From assembly GCA_946061355.1 (NCBI GenBank), contig CAMGRE010000006.1, positions 1 through 25,439 of the forward strand: a stretch of 25,439 bases of DNA. Direction: 5' to 3'. Shown one piece after another: positions 7,283 to 15,101 of this stretch. A program made the position numbers and the translations under genes. The stretch is from an uncultured bacterium (GTDB taxonomy: Bacteria; Bacillota; Clostridia; Lachnospirales; Lachnospiraceae). Numbering within the stretch: position 1 is the first letter of the stretch; each line of letters starts with the position of its first letter. Below the pieces are notes generated by a model, which was not told where the DNA came from, did no database searches, and was given only the letters and a program-made list of their open reading frames with translations.

Positions 7283-8824
7283 TTGGCAAATGTATTGCTG
7301 GAAATGAAAAATATTACAAAAACCTTCCCCGGCGTAAAAGCGCTTGACAATGTAAATCTTCAGGTAGAGGAAGGTGAGATCCATGCTCTCGTCGGAGAGA
7401 ATGGTGCAGGAAAATCCACTCTGATGAATGTTCTGAGTGGTATTTATGCTTACGGTACATATGAAGGCGACATCATCTACAATGGTGAGGTCTGCCAGTT
7501 TCATAAGATCAAAGATTCTGAGGAAAAGGGAATCGTAATCATTCATCAGGAACTTGCGCTGATTCCGTATATGACGATCGGCGAGAATATGTTCCTCGGC
7601 AATGAGAGAGGAAAGAGCGCTTCCATCGATTGGAACGAGACATATGGCGAGGCTGACAAATACCTGAAAATGGTAGGTCTCAAGGAATCCTCCCGTGTGC
7701 TTGTCAAGGAGATCGGAACAGGTAAGCAGCAGCTGGTTGAGATCGCAAAAGCACTCGCAAAGCATGCAAAACTGCTGATCCTCGATGAGCCTACTTCTTC
7801 CCTGAATGAGACAGATTCCAAAGCGCTTCTTGACCTGCTCTTAAAGTTCAAGAAGGAGAACGGACTGACTTCGATTATTATATCTCACAAACTGAATGAG
7901 GTTGCATATGTGGCAGACAAGATCACGGTAATCCGTGACGGTGCTACGATCGAGACGATCGACAACCGCGAGGGTGAGATTTCGGAAGATAGAATTATCA
8001 AGGGAATGGTTGGCCGTGAGATCACGGACCGTTTCCCCAAGAGATCCGGTGTGGAGATCGGTGAGATCAACATGGAAGTGAAGGACTGGACGGTATTTCA
8101 TCCGCTGTATCCGGAGCGCAAGGTTGTGGACAATGTGTCCATGTATGTGCGCAAGGGCGAGGTGGTAGGTATCTCCGGTCTGATGGGCGCGGGCCGTACC
8201 GAGCTTGCCATGAGTATTTTCGGCAAATCCTACGGAACGGGAATTTCCGGCGAATTAAAGATCAAGGGTGAGAAGGTGGAACTCAAGACCATCAGAGAGG
8301 CCATCAAACATAAGTTGGCTTACGTGACAGAGGATCGTAAGGGCAACGGTCTGGTGCTGACGAATCCGATCAAGACAAACACGACACTGGCAAATCTCGA
8401 CAGCATCAGCAAAAATATGATCATTGACAAGGATAAAGAATATCAGGTAGCGGAGGAGTACAGGGAGAAGCTTCGTACCAAGTGCCCTACCGTGGAACAG
8501 AATGTGGGCAACCTTTCCGGTGGTAACCAGCAGAAGGTGCTTCTGGCAAAATGGATGTTTGCCGATCCTGATATCCTGATCCTCGATGAGCCTACCAGAG
8601 GTATCGATGTAGGTGCAAAATATGAGATCTACTGTATCATCAATCAGCTCGTATCCGAAGGAAAATCCGTGATCATGATCTCCTCCGAACTTCCGGAGGT
8701 TCTCGGTATGAGTGACAGGATCTATGTCATGAACGAGGGACGTATGGTGGGTGAACTCTCCAAAGAGGAAGCAACTCAGGAGACGATCATGTCCTGCATC
8801 TTAAAATCAGGGAAAGGAGAATAG
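7283..8824 (+). CDS. mmsA: Sugar ABC transporter ATPase, two fused nucleotide-binding domains (MmsA/GguA-like)
   Basis: 513 residues from TTG 7283, giving the family-typical start MANVLLEMKNITKTFPGVKA. The first domain has a full Walker A, GENGAGKST (38-46), and Walker B LLILDEPTSSLN. Its signature is degenerate (GTGKQQLVEI in place of LSGGQ), as usual in RbsA/MglA/XylG-type proteins. The second domain has a degenerate Walker A (GLMGAGRTE), the signature LSGGNQQKV (about 411-419) and ILILDEPTRGID. The segment GTYEGDIIYNGEV is characteristic of the multiple-monosaccharide subgroup. It powers sugar import through the two permeases downstream; it ends 2 nt before the first. Codon bias is intermediate between the binding protein and the sensor genes. 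Confidence 0.95.
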   Translation: MANVLLEMKNITKTFPGVKALDNVNLQVEEGEIHALVGENGAGKSTLMNVLSGIYAYGTYEGDIIYNGEVCQFHKIKDSEEKGIVIIHQELALIPYMTIGENMFLGNERGKSASIDWNETYGEADKYLKMVGLKESSRVLVKEIGTGKQQLVEIAKALAKHAKLLILDEPTSSLNETDSKALLDLLLKFKKENGLTSIIISHKLNEVAYVADKITVIRDGATIETIDNREGEISEDRIIKGMVGREITDRFPKRSGVEIGEINMEVKDWTVFHPLYPERKVVDNVSMYVRKGEVVGISGLMGAGRTELAMSIFGKSYGTGISGELKIKGEKVELKTIREAIKHKLAYVTEDRKGNGLVLTNPIKTNTTLANLDSISKNMIIDKDKEYQVAEEYREKLRTKCPTVEQNVGNLSGGNQQKVLLAKWMFADPDILILDEPTRGIDVGAKYEIYCIINQLVSEGKSVIMISSELPEVLGMSDRIYVMNEGRMVGELSKEEATQETIMSCILKSGKGE

Positions 8825-8826
8825 TC

Positions 8827-9999
8827 ATGGAAAAGAATAAAACACTGGCATCATTGCAGAAGTATGCAATGATCATTGCCCTGATTATTGTTGTAGCATT
8901 TTTCTACTGGAAGACGGGAGGAAAAATCCTGCTTCCGCAGAATATCAATAACCTGATTTCACAGAACGCTTACGTGTTCATTCTGGCAACCGGTATGTTG
9001 CTTTGTATTCTGACCGGCGGTAACATCGATCTTTCCGTTGGCTCCGTAGTCTGCTTTGCAGGCGGTGTCGGCGCTTCCCTGATGGATAAGGGCGTAAACA
9101 CCTGGGTTGCAGTGCTTGCCATGCTGGGGATCGGTCTGTTAGTCGGTATCTGGCACGGGTTCTGGATTGCTTATGTGAAGGTTCCGCCCTTCATCGCTAC
9201 TCTGGCGGGTATGTACGCATTCCGTGGTCTGTCCAACGTTGTGCTGGGTGGTATGACGGTTTCCATCGATGATGAGACTTTCATCAATGTATTCGGCGGC
9301 GGCGCAAACTGCTATGTGCCGGATCTGATCGGAAACAGTGAGACATTTAATATGACCTGTATGGTGGCAGGTATCGTGGCGGTAGTGCTCTTCATTGGAC
9401 TGCAGATGAAGTCAAGGATCAACAGCAAGCGCCGCGGTTATGAGACCGAGGCGTTCACGGGAGTGCTTGTGAAGATGATCATCATCTCCGCTGTGATCCT
9501 CTGGGCTGCATTTAAACTGTCAAACTATAAAGGAATCCCTACAGCGTTGATCTGGATCCTCTTAGTTCTTCTGATTTACGGCTATGTGACCACTAAGACC
9601 CGTATGGGACGTTATCTGTATGCGGTGGGCGGCAATGAGAAGGCGACCAGACTTTCCGGTATCAATACCAAATCCGTTTATTTCTTCGCCTATGTCAACA
9701 TGGGTCTGCTGGCAGCGCTTGCCGGTATCCTTACGGTGGCGAGAGCAACATCCGCACAGCCTACATACGGTCAGGGGTACGAGATGGACGCCATCGGCGC
9801 ATGCTTTATCGGCGGCGCTTCCGCTTACGGCGGAATCGGAACCGTGCCGGGCGTTGTGGTAGGTGCGATCCTGATGGGCGTTATCAACCAGGGTATGAGT
9901 ATCATGGGTATGGACGCCAACTATCAGAAGGTGGTAAAAGGTCTGGTACTGCTGATCGCGGTTATCTTTGATGTGGTAACCAAGAAAGAGAAGAAATAA
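8827..9999 (+). CDS. mmsB: Monosaccharide ABC transporter permease, first copy (MmsB/GguB-like)
   Basis: A 390-residue polytopic membrane protein of the BPD_transp_2 family (sugar permeases of RbsC/XylH/GguB type). Hydrophobic stretches begin at about residue 13. Family blocks include TGMLLCILTGGNIDLSVGSV, KVPPFIATLAGMYAFRGLSN and GRYLYAVGGNEKATRLSGIN, plus the C-terminal glycine-rich block with IGGASAYGGIGTVPGVVVGA. The charged loop SRINSKRRGYETEAF before a further hydrophobic segment is typical of the 380-400-residue MmsB group rather than the shorter RbsC. AAAGGAGA precedes the ATG, which starts just after the ATPase stop. It forms the membrane channel with the next gene's product or with itself. 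Confidence 0.93.
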   Translation: MEKNKTLASLQKYAMIIALIIVVAFFYWKTGGKILLPQNINNLISQNAYVFILATGMLLCILTGGNIDLSVGSVVCFAGGVGASLMDKGVNTWVAVLAMLGIGLLVGIWHGFWIAYVKVPPFIATLAGMYAFRGLSNVVLGGMTVSIDDETFINVFGGGANCYVPDLIGNSETFNMTCMVAGIVAVVLFIGLQMKSRINSKRRGYETEAFTGVLVKMIIISAVILWAAFKLSNYKGIPTALIWILLVLLIYGYVTTKTRMGRYLYAVGGNEKATRLSGINTKSVYFFAYVNMGLLAALAGILTVARATSAQPTYGQGYEMDAIGACFIGGASAYGGIGTVPGVVVGAILMGVINQGMSIMGMDANYQKVVKGLVLLIAVIFDVVTKKEKK

Positions 10000-10016
10000 G
10001 GGAGGAGGATAATAAG

Positions 10017-11153
10017 ATGAAAAATGCATTGAATGTAATCAGAAAAAACACGATGTTGATTATCCTGGTCCTGGTAGTTCTTTTCTTTACTGCTATGACC
10101 GGAGGAAGCATGCTTCAGCCGTCAAACTTTGATGCGCTGATCGCGCAGAATGCTTATGTATATGTGTTGGCAACCGGTATGTTAATGTGTATGCTGACCG
10201 GTGGTAACATTGATCTTTCCGTTGGTTCTTTCGTCTGCTTTATCGGTTCCGTAGGAGGAACCATGATGGTAATAGGCGGCATGAATGTGGGACTTTCCAT
10301 GGCACTCATGCTCCTGATCGGTGTGGCTTACGGCTGTGTGCTCGGATATATCATTGCATACTTGAACATTCCCCCGTGGATTGCAACCCTGGCAGGTTAT
10401 CTGGCACTGAGAGGCTGGGGTGTTGCGATTATGAAAGGTCTGACGATTTCTCCCATGCCGGACAGTTTTGTACAGATGTTTAACGGTCATTTGCCCAAGA
10501 GCTTCTGTCTGATCATCGGTGCAGTGGTATGTGTGCTGTTTGTGCTGATCACGGTCAAGGGAAGAACTGACAAGCTGAAAAAGGGCTACGAGACAGAGTC
10601 ACTTGTGTCTATGATTGTGAAATGTGTGTTGGTGTGTGCGGTGACGATGCTGTTTGCCTTTAAGTTCCAGAATCACAACGGTATTCCTTTTACGCTGATC
10701 TGGGTGGCAGTGATCGTGCTGATCTATCACTTCATCACTTCAAAGACGACGATCGGACGTTATTTCTACACGATCGGTGGTAACAAAGAGGCGACCAGAC
10801 TTTCCGGTATCGACACAAACAAGATCATGTTTACCGCATACCTGAATATGGCAATATTGACTGTAATTGCCGGTTGGCTGACCATGGCACGTCTGACCTC
10901 CGCAAATCCTACGGCAGGTGTCAACTACGAGTTGGATGCAATTTCCGCCTGTGTTGTGGGTGGTGTATCCGCATACGGCGGATCCGGTACCGTGTTCGGC
11001 ATGGTAGTGGGCGCTACGCTGATCGGTGTCATCAACCTGGGTATGAGCCTGATGAGTATCGATCCAAACTGGCAGAAGGTGATCAAGGGCGTTGTTCTTC
11101 TTGCGGCGGTTGTATTTGAGATCCTCAACAACAAGGATATGACAAAAGACTGA
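10017..11153 (+). CDS. mmsB: Monosaccharide ABC transporter permease, second copy (MmsB-like paralog)
   Basis: A 378-residue polytopic membrane protein, BPD_transp_2 family, clearly homologous to the permease just upstream over its full length: TGMLMCMLTGGNIDLSVGSF, NIPPWIATLAGYLALRGWGV, GRYFYTIGGNKEATRLSGID, VGGVSAYGGSGTVFGMVVGA. The start is ATG 10017 after GGAGGAGG. The 17-nt gap from the first copy means one operon. Loops and membrane segments differ while the motifs around the Asp-Leu-Ser-Val-Gly block and the Gly-rich C-terminal block are conserved. This suggests an old tandem duplication, and the two may assemble as a heterodimer. It is the last gene before a terminator. Confidence 0.93.
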   Translation: MKNALNVIRKNTMLIILVLVVLFFTAMTGGSMLQPSNFDALIAQNAYVYVLATGMLMCMLTGGNIDLSVGSFVCFIGSVGGTMMVIGGMNVGLSMALMLLIGVAYGCVLGYIIAYLNIPPWIATLAGYLALRGWGVAIMKGLTISPMPDSFVQMFNGHLPKSFCLIIGAVVCVLFVLITVKGRTDKLKKGYETESLVSMIVKCVLVCAVTMLFAFKFQNHNGIPFTLIWVAVIVLIYHFITSKTTIGRYFYTIGGNKEATRLSGIDTNKIMFTAYLNMAILTVIAGWLTMARLTSANPTAGVNYELDAISACVVGGVSAYGGSGTVFGMVVGATLIGVINLGMSLMSIDPNWQKVIKGVVLLAAVVFEILNNKDMTKD

Positions 11154-11184
11154 TTTTGGTTACAACTACTCTCATAGTAATCCG

Positions 11185-11218
11185 AAAGGGAGGCTGTGCT
11201 TATGTGCAGCCTCCCTTT
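11185..11218 (+). terminator. Intrinsic terminator after the first transporter operon
   Basis: AAAGGGAGGCTG (11185-11196) and CAGCCTCCCTTT (11207-11218) are perfectly complementary over 12 bp. Further G-T and C-G pairs close a TTAT loop. The 3' arm ends in TTT followed by CT. The AAA/TTT ends suggest it could work in both directions. Confidence 0.8.
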
Positions 11219-11224
11219 CTGACG

Positions 11225-11235
11225 TTTGTCACAAA
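11225..11235 (+). promoter_or_regulatory. Inverted repeat, candidate operator (distal copy)
   Basis: TTTGT-C-ACAAA is a perfect 5+1+5 inverted repeat, about 90 nt upstream of the predicted transcription start of the rbsB-like gene. A second copy of its core (TTGTnACAA) lies at 11322-11330. Confidence 0.35.
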
Positions 11236-11287
11236 TTTGAAATCAAAAAAATTACATTTGTCATCCCAAAGTGATTACAAAATACAG

Positions 11288-11316
11288 GTGTCAGAAAAAA
11301 CCAGATACTATATGAT
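11288..11316 (+). promoter_or_regulatory. Promoter of the rbsB-like gene
   Basis: GTGTCA (11288-11293, 4 of 6), a 17-nt spacer and TATGAT (11311-11316, 5 of 6). The predicted start is near 11323. It lies between a terminator and a strong ribosome site, as expected. Confidence 0.55.
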
Positions 11317-11321
11317 GTGTA

Positions 11322-11330
11322 TTGTAACAA
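11322..11330 (+). promoter_or_regulatory. Inverted repeat at the predicted transcription start (proximal copy)
   Basis: TTGT-A-ACAA matches the core of the inverted repeat at 11225-11235 and covers the predicted transcription start. This position would suit an operator. No regulator can be assigned from sequence alone. Confidence 0.35.
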
Positions 11331-11359
11331 ATCAATTTTCCATTGGGAGGTAAAAGAGA

Positions 11360-12406
11360 ATGAAAAAGAAATTGATGAGCGCAATCCTTTGCGTAGCTAT
11401 GACAGCAGCAATGCTGGCAGGCTGTGGCAGCAAAGAGGCAGCAGCACCTGCGGCAGAGGCACCTGCAGCAGACACACAGGCAGCAGCGGAAGAGACCGCT
11501 GACAAGGCTGTGGCAGAAGCAGAGGCAGCAGTCGGAGAGAGACCTGAGGGTGGTTACAAATTCGGTTACACCTGTATGGACGGAACCAATCCTTTCTTCG
11601 TTATTCTGGAGAAAACAATGCGTGATAAGGTTGAGGCAAATGGTGATACACTGATTTCCTTTGACCCCGCAAACGATGTTACACGTCAGATCAGCGGTGT
11701 TGAGGATCTGATTTCACAGGGTATCGACGGTATGTTCATGAATCCGGCAGAGGCGGAAGGTATCCTTCCTGCACTTGACATGCTGAAGGAAGCAGGCATT
11801 CCGATTATCGGTTTCGATACAGAGGTTGCTGATATGAGCTATCTGATCTCCTATGCAGGATCCGACAACTACAATGCAGGTTATGTATGTGGCGAAGATC
11901 TCGTGAAGAAATGTCCGGACGGCGGCCCGATCATCGTTCTGGATTCCCCGACCATGAATTCCGTAGTAGACAGAACAAACGGATTCCTGGATGCAATCGA
12001 CGGACACGGATTTGAAATCGTGGCACAGCAGGATGCAAAGGGTAACCTTGAGGTTTCCATGGGTATCGCAGAAGACCTTCTTCAGGCTCACGGTGATGTC
12101 GTAGCAATCTTCGGTGGTAACGATCCTACAGCACTCGGCGCTCTTGCAGCAGCAAACGCAGCAGGCCTTACAGACTGCAAGATCTACGGTGTAGACGGTT
12201 CTCCTGATATCAAGGCAGAGCTTGCTTCCGGTGATTCCCTGATCGAAGGTACAGGAGCACAGTCTCCGATCAGCATTGCTGAGACAGCAGCAGATCTGAT
12301 GTATAAGTATCTGGCAGGCGAGAAGCTTGAGGACAGATATCCGGTAGAGACATTCCTGATCACAGCAGACAATGTTGCTGATTATGGCACAGACGGATGG
12401 CAGTAA
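11360..12406 (+). CDS. Sugar-binding lipoprotein of the second ABC transporter (RbsB-like)
   Basis: A 348-residue lipoprotein. GGGAGG lies 9 nt before ATG 11360. The signal peptide ends in the lipobox LAGC (Cys22), followed by an Ala/Glu-rich linker (about 25-63). The Peripla_BP_4 domain has FGYTCMDGTNPFFVILEKTM, GIDGMFMNPAEAEG, GIPIIGFDTEVADMSYLIS, GSDNYNAGYVCGEDL and FGGNDPTALGALAAANAAG. It should deliver a sugar to the ATPase and permease downstream. Codon use is biased like that of the chvE gene, suggesting high expression. The membrane-anchored protein at 15102 is a close paralog (shared SDNYNAG and GGNDPTALG blocks), so the two probably bind the same or related sugars. The nearest named relatives are ribose/galactose-type binding proteins, but the ligand cannot be fixed. 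Confidence 0.92.
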   Translation: MKKKLMSAILCVAMTAAMLAGCGSKEAAAPAAEAPAADTQAAAEETADKAVAEAEAAVGERPEGGYKFGYTCMDGTNPFFVILEKTMRDKVEANGDTLISFDPANDVTRQISGVEDLISQGIDGMFMNPAEAEGILPALDMLKEAGIPIIGFDTEVADMSYLISYAGSDNYNAGYVCGEDLVKKCPDGGPIIVLDSPTMNSVVDRTNGFLDAIDGHGFEIVAQQDAKGNLEVSMGIAEDLLQAHGDVVAIFGGNDPTALGALAAANAAGLTDCKIYGVDGSPDIKAELASGDSLIEGTGAQSPISIAETAADLMYKYLAGEKLEDRYPVETFLITADNVADYGTDGWQ

Positions 12407-12429
12407 GAAATCAATCCAGATGAACTAAA

Positions 12430-12477
12430 GGGGTATAGGCCATATAGATGCTTGCGTTTACGTGGTCTATACCTTTT
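12430..12477 (+). terminator. Terminator-like hairpin between binding protein and ATPase genes
   Basis: GGTATAGGCCA (12432-12442) pairs with TGGTCTATACC (12463-12473), with one G-T wobble and a 20-nt loop, followed by TTTT (12474-12477). It sits 25 nt after the binding-protein stop and 39 nt before the ATPase start. I see no clear promoter after it, so partial read-through (attenuation) is the likely mode. Confidence 0.7.
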
Positions 12478-12515
12478 CGGGTGTTTGGAATATATGACAA
12501 GGAAGGTGATAGGGA

Positions 12516-13994
12516 TTGGCTGAATTACTGGAAATGAAAAAGATTACAAAACGCTTCCCGGGTGTACTTGCCTTAAATGATGTAAGCCTTACGTTAAAGG
12601 CCGGTGAGGTGCATGCGCTGCTTGGTGAGAACGGCGCAGGGAAATCCACACTGATCAAGGTTCTCGGCGGTATTTATATTGCTGAGGAAGGTGAAATCTA
12701 TATTGAGGGGCAGAAGGTTACGATCGACGGTGTTAAGGCGGCTCAGGAGAACGGGATCGCCATCATTCATCAGGAACTGGTTCTGGTGCCTCATATGACG
12801 GTTGCGGAGAATATTTTCCTAGGGAGAGAGCCCATGTCCGGGCACTTTGTAAACAGTAAGAAGATGACAGAAGATGCACAGCAGCTTCTGGACGCTTATC
12901 ATATGAATATCAAGGCAGATATGCTGGTAGGCAAGCTGACGATAGCGCAGCAGCAGATGGTGGAGATTGTGAAGGCAATCTCATTTAATTCGAAAATTCT
13001 TGTAATGGACGAACCTACATCCTCCATCTCTGACAAAGAGGTTGAGTTCCTGTTTGCCACGATGAGAAATCTGACGGCAAAGGGCGTCGGCATCATCTAT
13101 ATTTCCCACAAGATGAGCGAGTTGGAGCAGATCTGTGACAGAGTCACGGTCATGCGGGACGGCGAGTACGTCGGAACCAAGGTAGTGAAGGAAACCAACA
13201 AAGATGAGTTGATCGCCATGATGGTTGGCCGTGAACTTACAAATTATTATACAAGAGACTTTTTGGAGCCGGGAGAAGTTGTGTTGCAGTGCAGCCATAT
13301 TTCAGACGGACATATGGCTAAGGATGCCAGCTTTGAGGTGCGTAAGGGTGAGATTGTCGGCTTTGCAGGTCTGGTGGGAGCCGGACGAAGCGAGGTTATG
13401 AAATGTATCTTCGGGCTGACGAAAGGGTACAAAGGAGAGATTTATATTGATGGCAAAAAGGTGGAGATCAAGTCTCCGATTGATGCCATGAAATACGGAA
13501 TTGCACTTGTACCTGAGGACAGGAAGCAGGAAGCGCTCTACAAGATACAGAGTGTGCGGTATAATTCCACGATAGAGGTACTGGGAAGCTTTATCAAGGG
13601 CATTTTTGTAGATAATGCCAAGGAGGAGGAAATCACTCAGAGGTACATTGATATGTTATCTACCAAGACGCCTACCCAGGATCAGTTAGTGGGCAATCTT
13701 TCCGGCGGAAACCAGCAGAAAGTAGTTATAGGCAGATGGCTTGCCACCGATCCCAGGATCCTGATTCTGGATGAGCCTACCAGAGGTGTGGATGTCGGTG
13801 CAAAATCCGAGATTTATGCGATCATGAATGAATTGGTCAAAAAAGGAATGTCTATCATAATGATCTCTTCGGAACTTCCGGAGATCATTAACATGAGTGA
13901 CAGAATCTATGTCATGAATGAGGGAAATATTACAGGATGCCTTGACAGACATGAAGTATCTCAGGAAAGCATTATGAAGCTTGCGGCAAACTGA
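12516..13994 (+). CDS. Sugar ABC transporter ATPase, two fused nucleotide-binding domains (RbsA/MglA-like)
   Basis: 492 residues from TTG 12516, after AGGAAGG with 9-nt spacing. The product begins MAELLEMKKITKRFPGVLA, aligned in register with the other ATPase in this window. The next ATG would remove family-conserved N-terminal residues. The first domain has Walker A GENGAGKST (37-45), signature TIAQQQMVEI (degenerate) and Walker B ILVMDEPTSSIS. The second has the degenerate Walker A LVGAGRSE, signature LSGGNQQKV (about 395-403) and ILILDEPTRGVD. It is a paralog of the 7283 gene but lacks that subgroup's GTYEGDIIYNGEV insertion, so it belongs with RbsA/MglA-type proteins. It energises import through the permease at 14017. 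Confidence 0.94.
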   Translation: MAELLEMKKITKRFPGVLALNDVSLTLKAGEVHALLGENGAGKSTLIKVLGGIYIAEEGEIYIEGQKVTIDGVKAAQENGIAIIHQELVLVPHMTVAENIFLGREPMSGHFVNSKKMTEDAQQLLDAYHMNIKADMLVGKLTIAQQQMVEIVKAISFNSKILVMDEPTSSISDKEVEFLFATMRNLTAKGVGIIYISHKMSELEQICDRVTVMRDGEYVGTKVVKETNKDELIAMMVGRELTNYYTRDFLEPGEVVLQCSHISDGHMAKDASFEVRKGEIVGFAGLVGAGRSEVMKCIFGLTKGYKGEIYIDGKKVEIKSPIDAMKYGIALVPEDRKQEALYKIQSVRYNSTIEVLGSFIKGIFVDNAKEEEITQRYIDMLSTKTPTQDQLVGNLSGGNQQKVVIGRWLATDPRILILDEPTRGVDVGAKSEIYAIMNELVKKGMSIIMISSELPEIINMSDRIYVMNEGNITGCLDRHEVSQESIMKLAAN

Positions 13995-14001
13995 GAAGGA
14001 T

Positions 14002-14008
14002 AAGGAGG
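14002..14008 (+). promoter_or_regulatory. Ribosome-binding site fixing the rbsC-like start
   Basis: AAGGAGG is 8 nt before ATG 14017. An earlier in-frame ATG at 13981 overlaps the end of the ATPase gene and has no such site. Confidence 0.8.
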
Positions 14009-14016
14009 ATATTTTT

Positions 14017-15024
14017 ATGGCTCAGGGAAAAGAAAAAAAGAAACAGAATGCTGCAGCTTCGGGATTCGGAAAAGCAGCAAAGATATACTTTAAAGAAAAT
14101 GCAGGTATTATTGTGGCTTTACTGGTTTTGTGCATATTCTTATCAGTAAATCCGTTGACCAGTTTTTCCTTTTTGACACAGAAAAATGTATTTAACGTGC
14201 TTCGCCAGATTTCAACGAACCTGTATCTGGCATGCGGTATGACCATGGTCATCATTCTCGGCGGTATCGACCTTTCCGTAGGTTCCATCATCGCACTCAG
14301 CGGCTGTCTTGCAGCGGGTTGTGTATCGAGATACAATCTGCCGATCGCGGTGGCCATTCTGGTCGGAATCCTGGTAGGCCTGGTAGTCGGCATGTTTAAC
14401 GGCTGGGTGATTGCGAAGACGACGATCCCGCCCTTTATCGTAACGCTTGCGACGATGAATATCGCCAAAGGTCTTGCCTATGTGTATACCGGCGGTTCTC
14501 CGGTGCGTGTTGTGACGAAGGAATGGCAGTTTATCGGTGCAGGTTATATCGGTCCGGTGCCTACTCCTGTAGTGATTCTGGTATTGGTTCTGATCATCAC
14601 GGCAATCATCATGAACAAGACCAAACTGGGACGTCATCTGTATGCGGTGGGTGGAAATGCCCAGGCGGCACAGTTCTCCGGTATCAGCGTAGCTAAGGTA
14701 AAATTCCTGGTACATACTTACTCCGGCATCATGGCAGGTCTTGCCGGCGTTGTGCTGGCTTCCCGTATGTATTCCGGGCAGCCTACGGCAGGTGACGGAG
14801 CAGAGATGGATGCCATCGCAGCAGTAGTGGTCGGCGGTACCAGTATGGCAGGTGGTTCCGGTAAGATCGGCGGTACCATCATCGGCGGCCTGATCATCGG
14901 TGTCCTGAACAACGGTCTGAATCTGATGAATGTCAATTCCTTCTGGCAGTATGTGGTAAAAGGATGTGTCATCCTGCTGGCAGTTTACGTTGACTATGTG
15001 AGAAATAAAAAGTCAAAGCTGTAA
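14017..15024 (+). CDS. Sugar ABC transporter permease (RbsC-like)
   Basis: A 335-residue polytopic membrane protein of the BPD_transp_2 family, at the usual RbsC length. It has a Lys-rich N-terminus, then hydrophobic segments from about residue 29. Family blocks seen: GMTMVIILGGIDLSVGSIIA, TTIPPFIVTLATMNIAKGLA, GRHLYAVGGNAQAAQFSGIS and a C-terminal glycine-rich block with VVVGGTSMAGGSGKIGGTII. It follows the ATPase gene by 22 nt and completes a binding protein-ATPase-permease set. Unlike the first transporter there is a single permease, which presumably forms a homodimer. A hairpin with a T-run follows its stop, separating it from the second sensor operon. Confidence 0.94.
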   Translation: MAQGKEKKKQNAAASGFGKAAKIYFKENAGIIVALLVLCIFLSVNPLTSFSFLTQKNVFNVLRQISTNLYLACGMTMVIILGGIDLSVGSIIALSGCLAAGCVSRYNLPIAVAILVGILVGLVVGMFNGWVIAKTTIPPFIVTLATMNIAKGLAYVYTGGSPVRVVTKEWQFIGAGYIGPVPTPVVILVLVLIITAIIMNKTKLGRHLYAVGGNAQAAQFSGISVAKVKFLVHTYSGIMAGLAGVVLASRMYSGQPTAGDGAEMDAIAAVVVGGTSMAGGSGKIGGTIIGGLIIGVLNNGLNLMNVNSFWQYVVKGCVILLAVYVDYVRNKKSKL

Positions 15025-15029
15025 AGATG

Positions 15030-15038
15030 TGTTATAAT
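15030..15038 (+). promoter_or_regulatory. Extended -10 promoter of the second sensor operon
   Basis: TGTTATAAT is a perfect TGn plus TATAAT extended -10. A weak -35 (AAGTCA, 15010-15015) lies at 17-nt spacing, inside the end of the permease gene. Transcription would start near 15045, directly before the hairpin at 15049-15078. Confidence 0.55.
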
Positions 15039-15048
15039 AAATAATATG

Positions 15049-15087
15049 CCCGGTATCCTTTTGGTTAGGGATACCGGGTAATTTTTT
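15049..15087 (+). terminator. Terminator or attenuator before the second sensor operon
   Basis: CCCGGTATCC (15049-15058) and GGATACCGGG (15069-15078) are a perfect 10-bp stem with a 10-nt loop, followed by TA and six T (15082-15087). It ends the second transporter operon. Because the extended -10 lies just upstream, it would also be the very 5' end of the sensor mRNA, where it could act as an attenuator. Confidence 0.8.
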
Positions 15088-15101
15088 CAGGAGGAGCCGC
15101 T

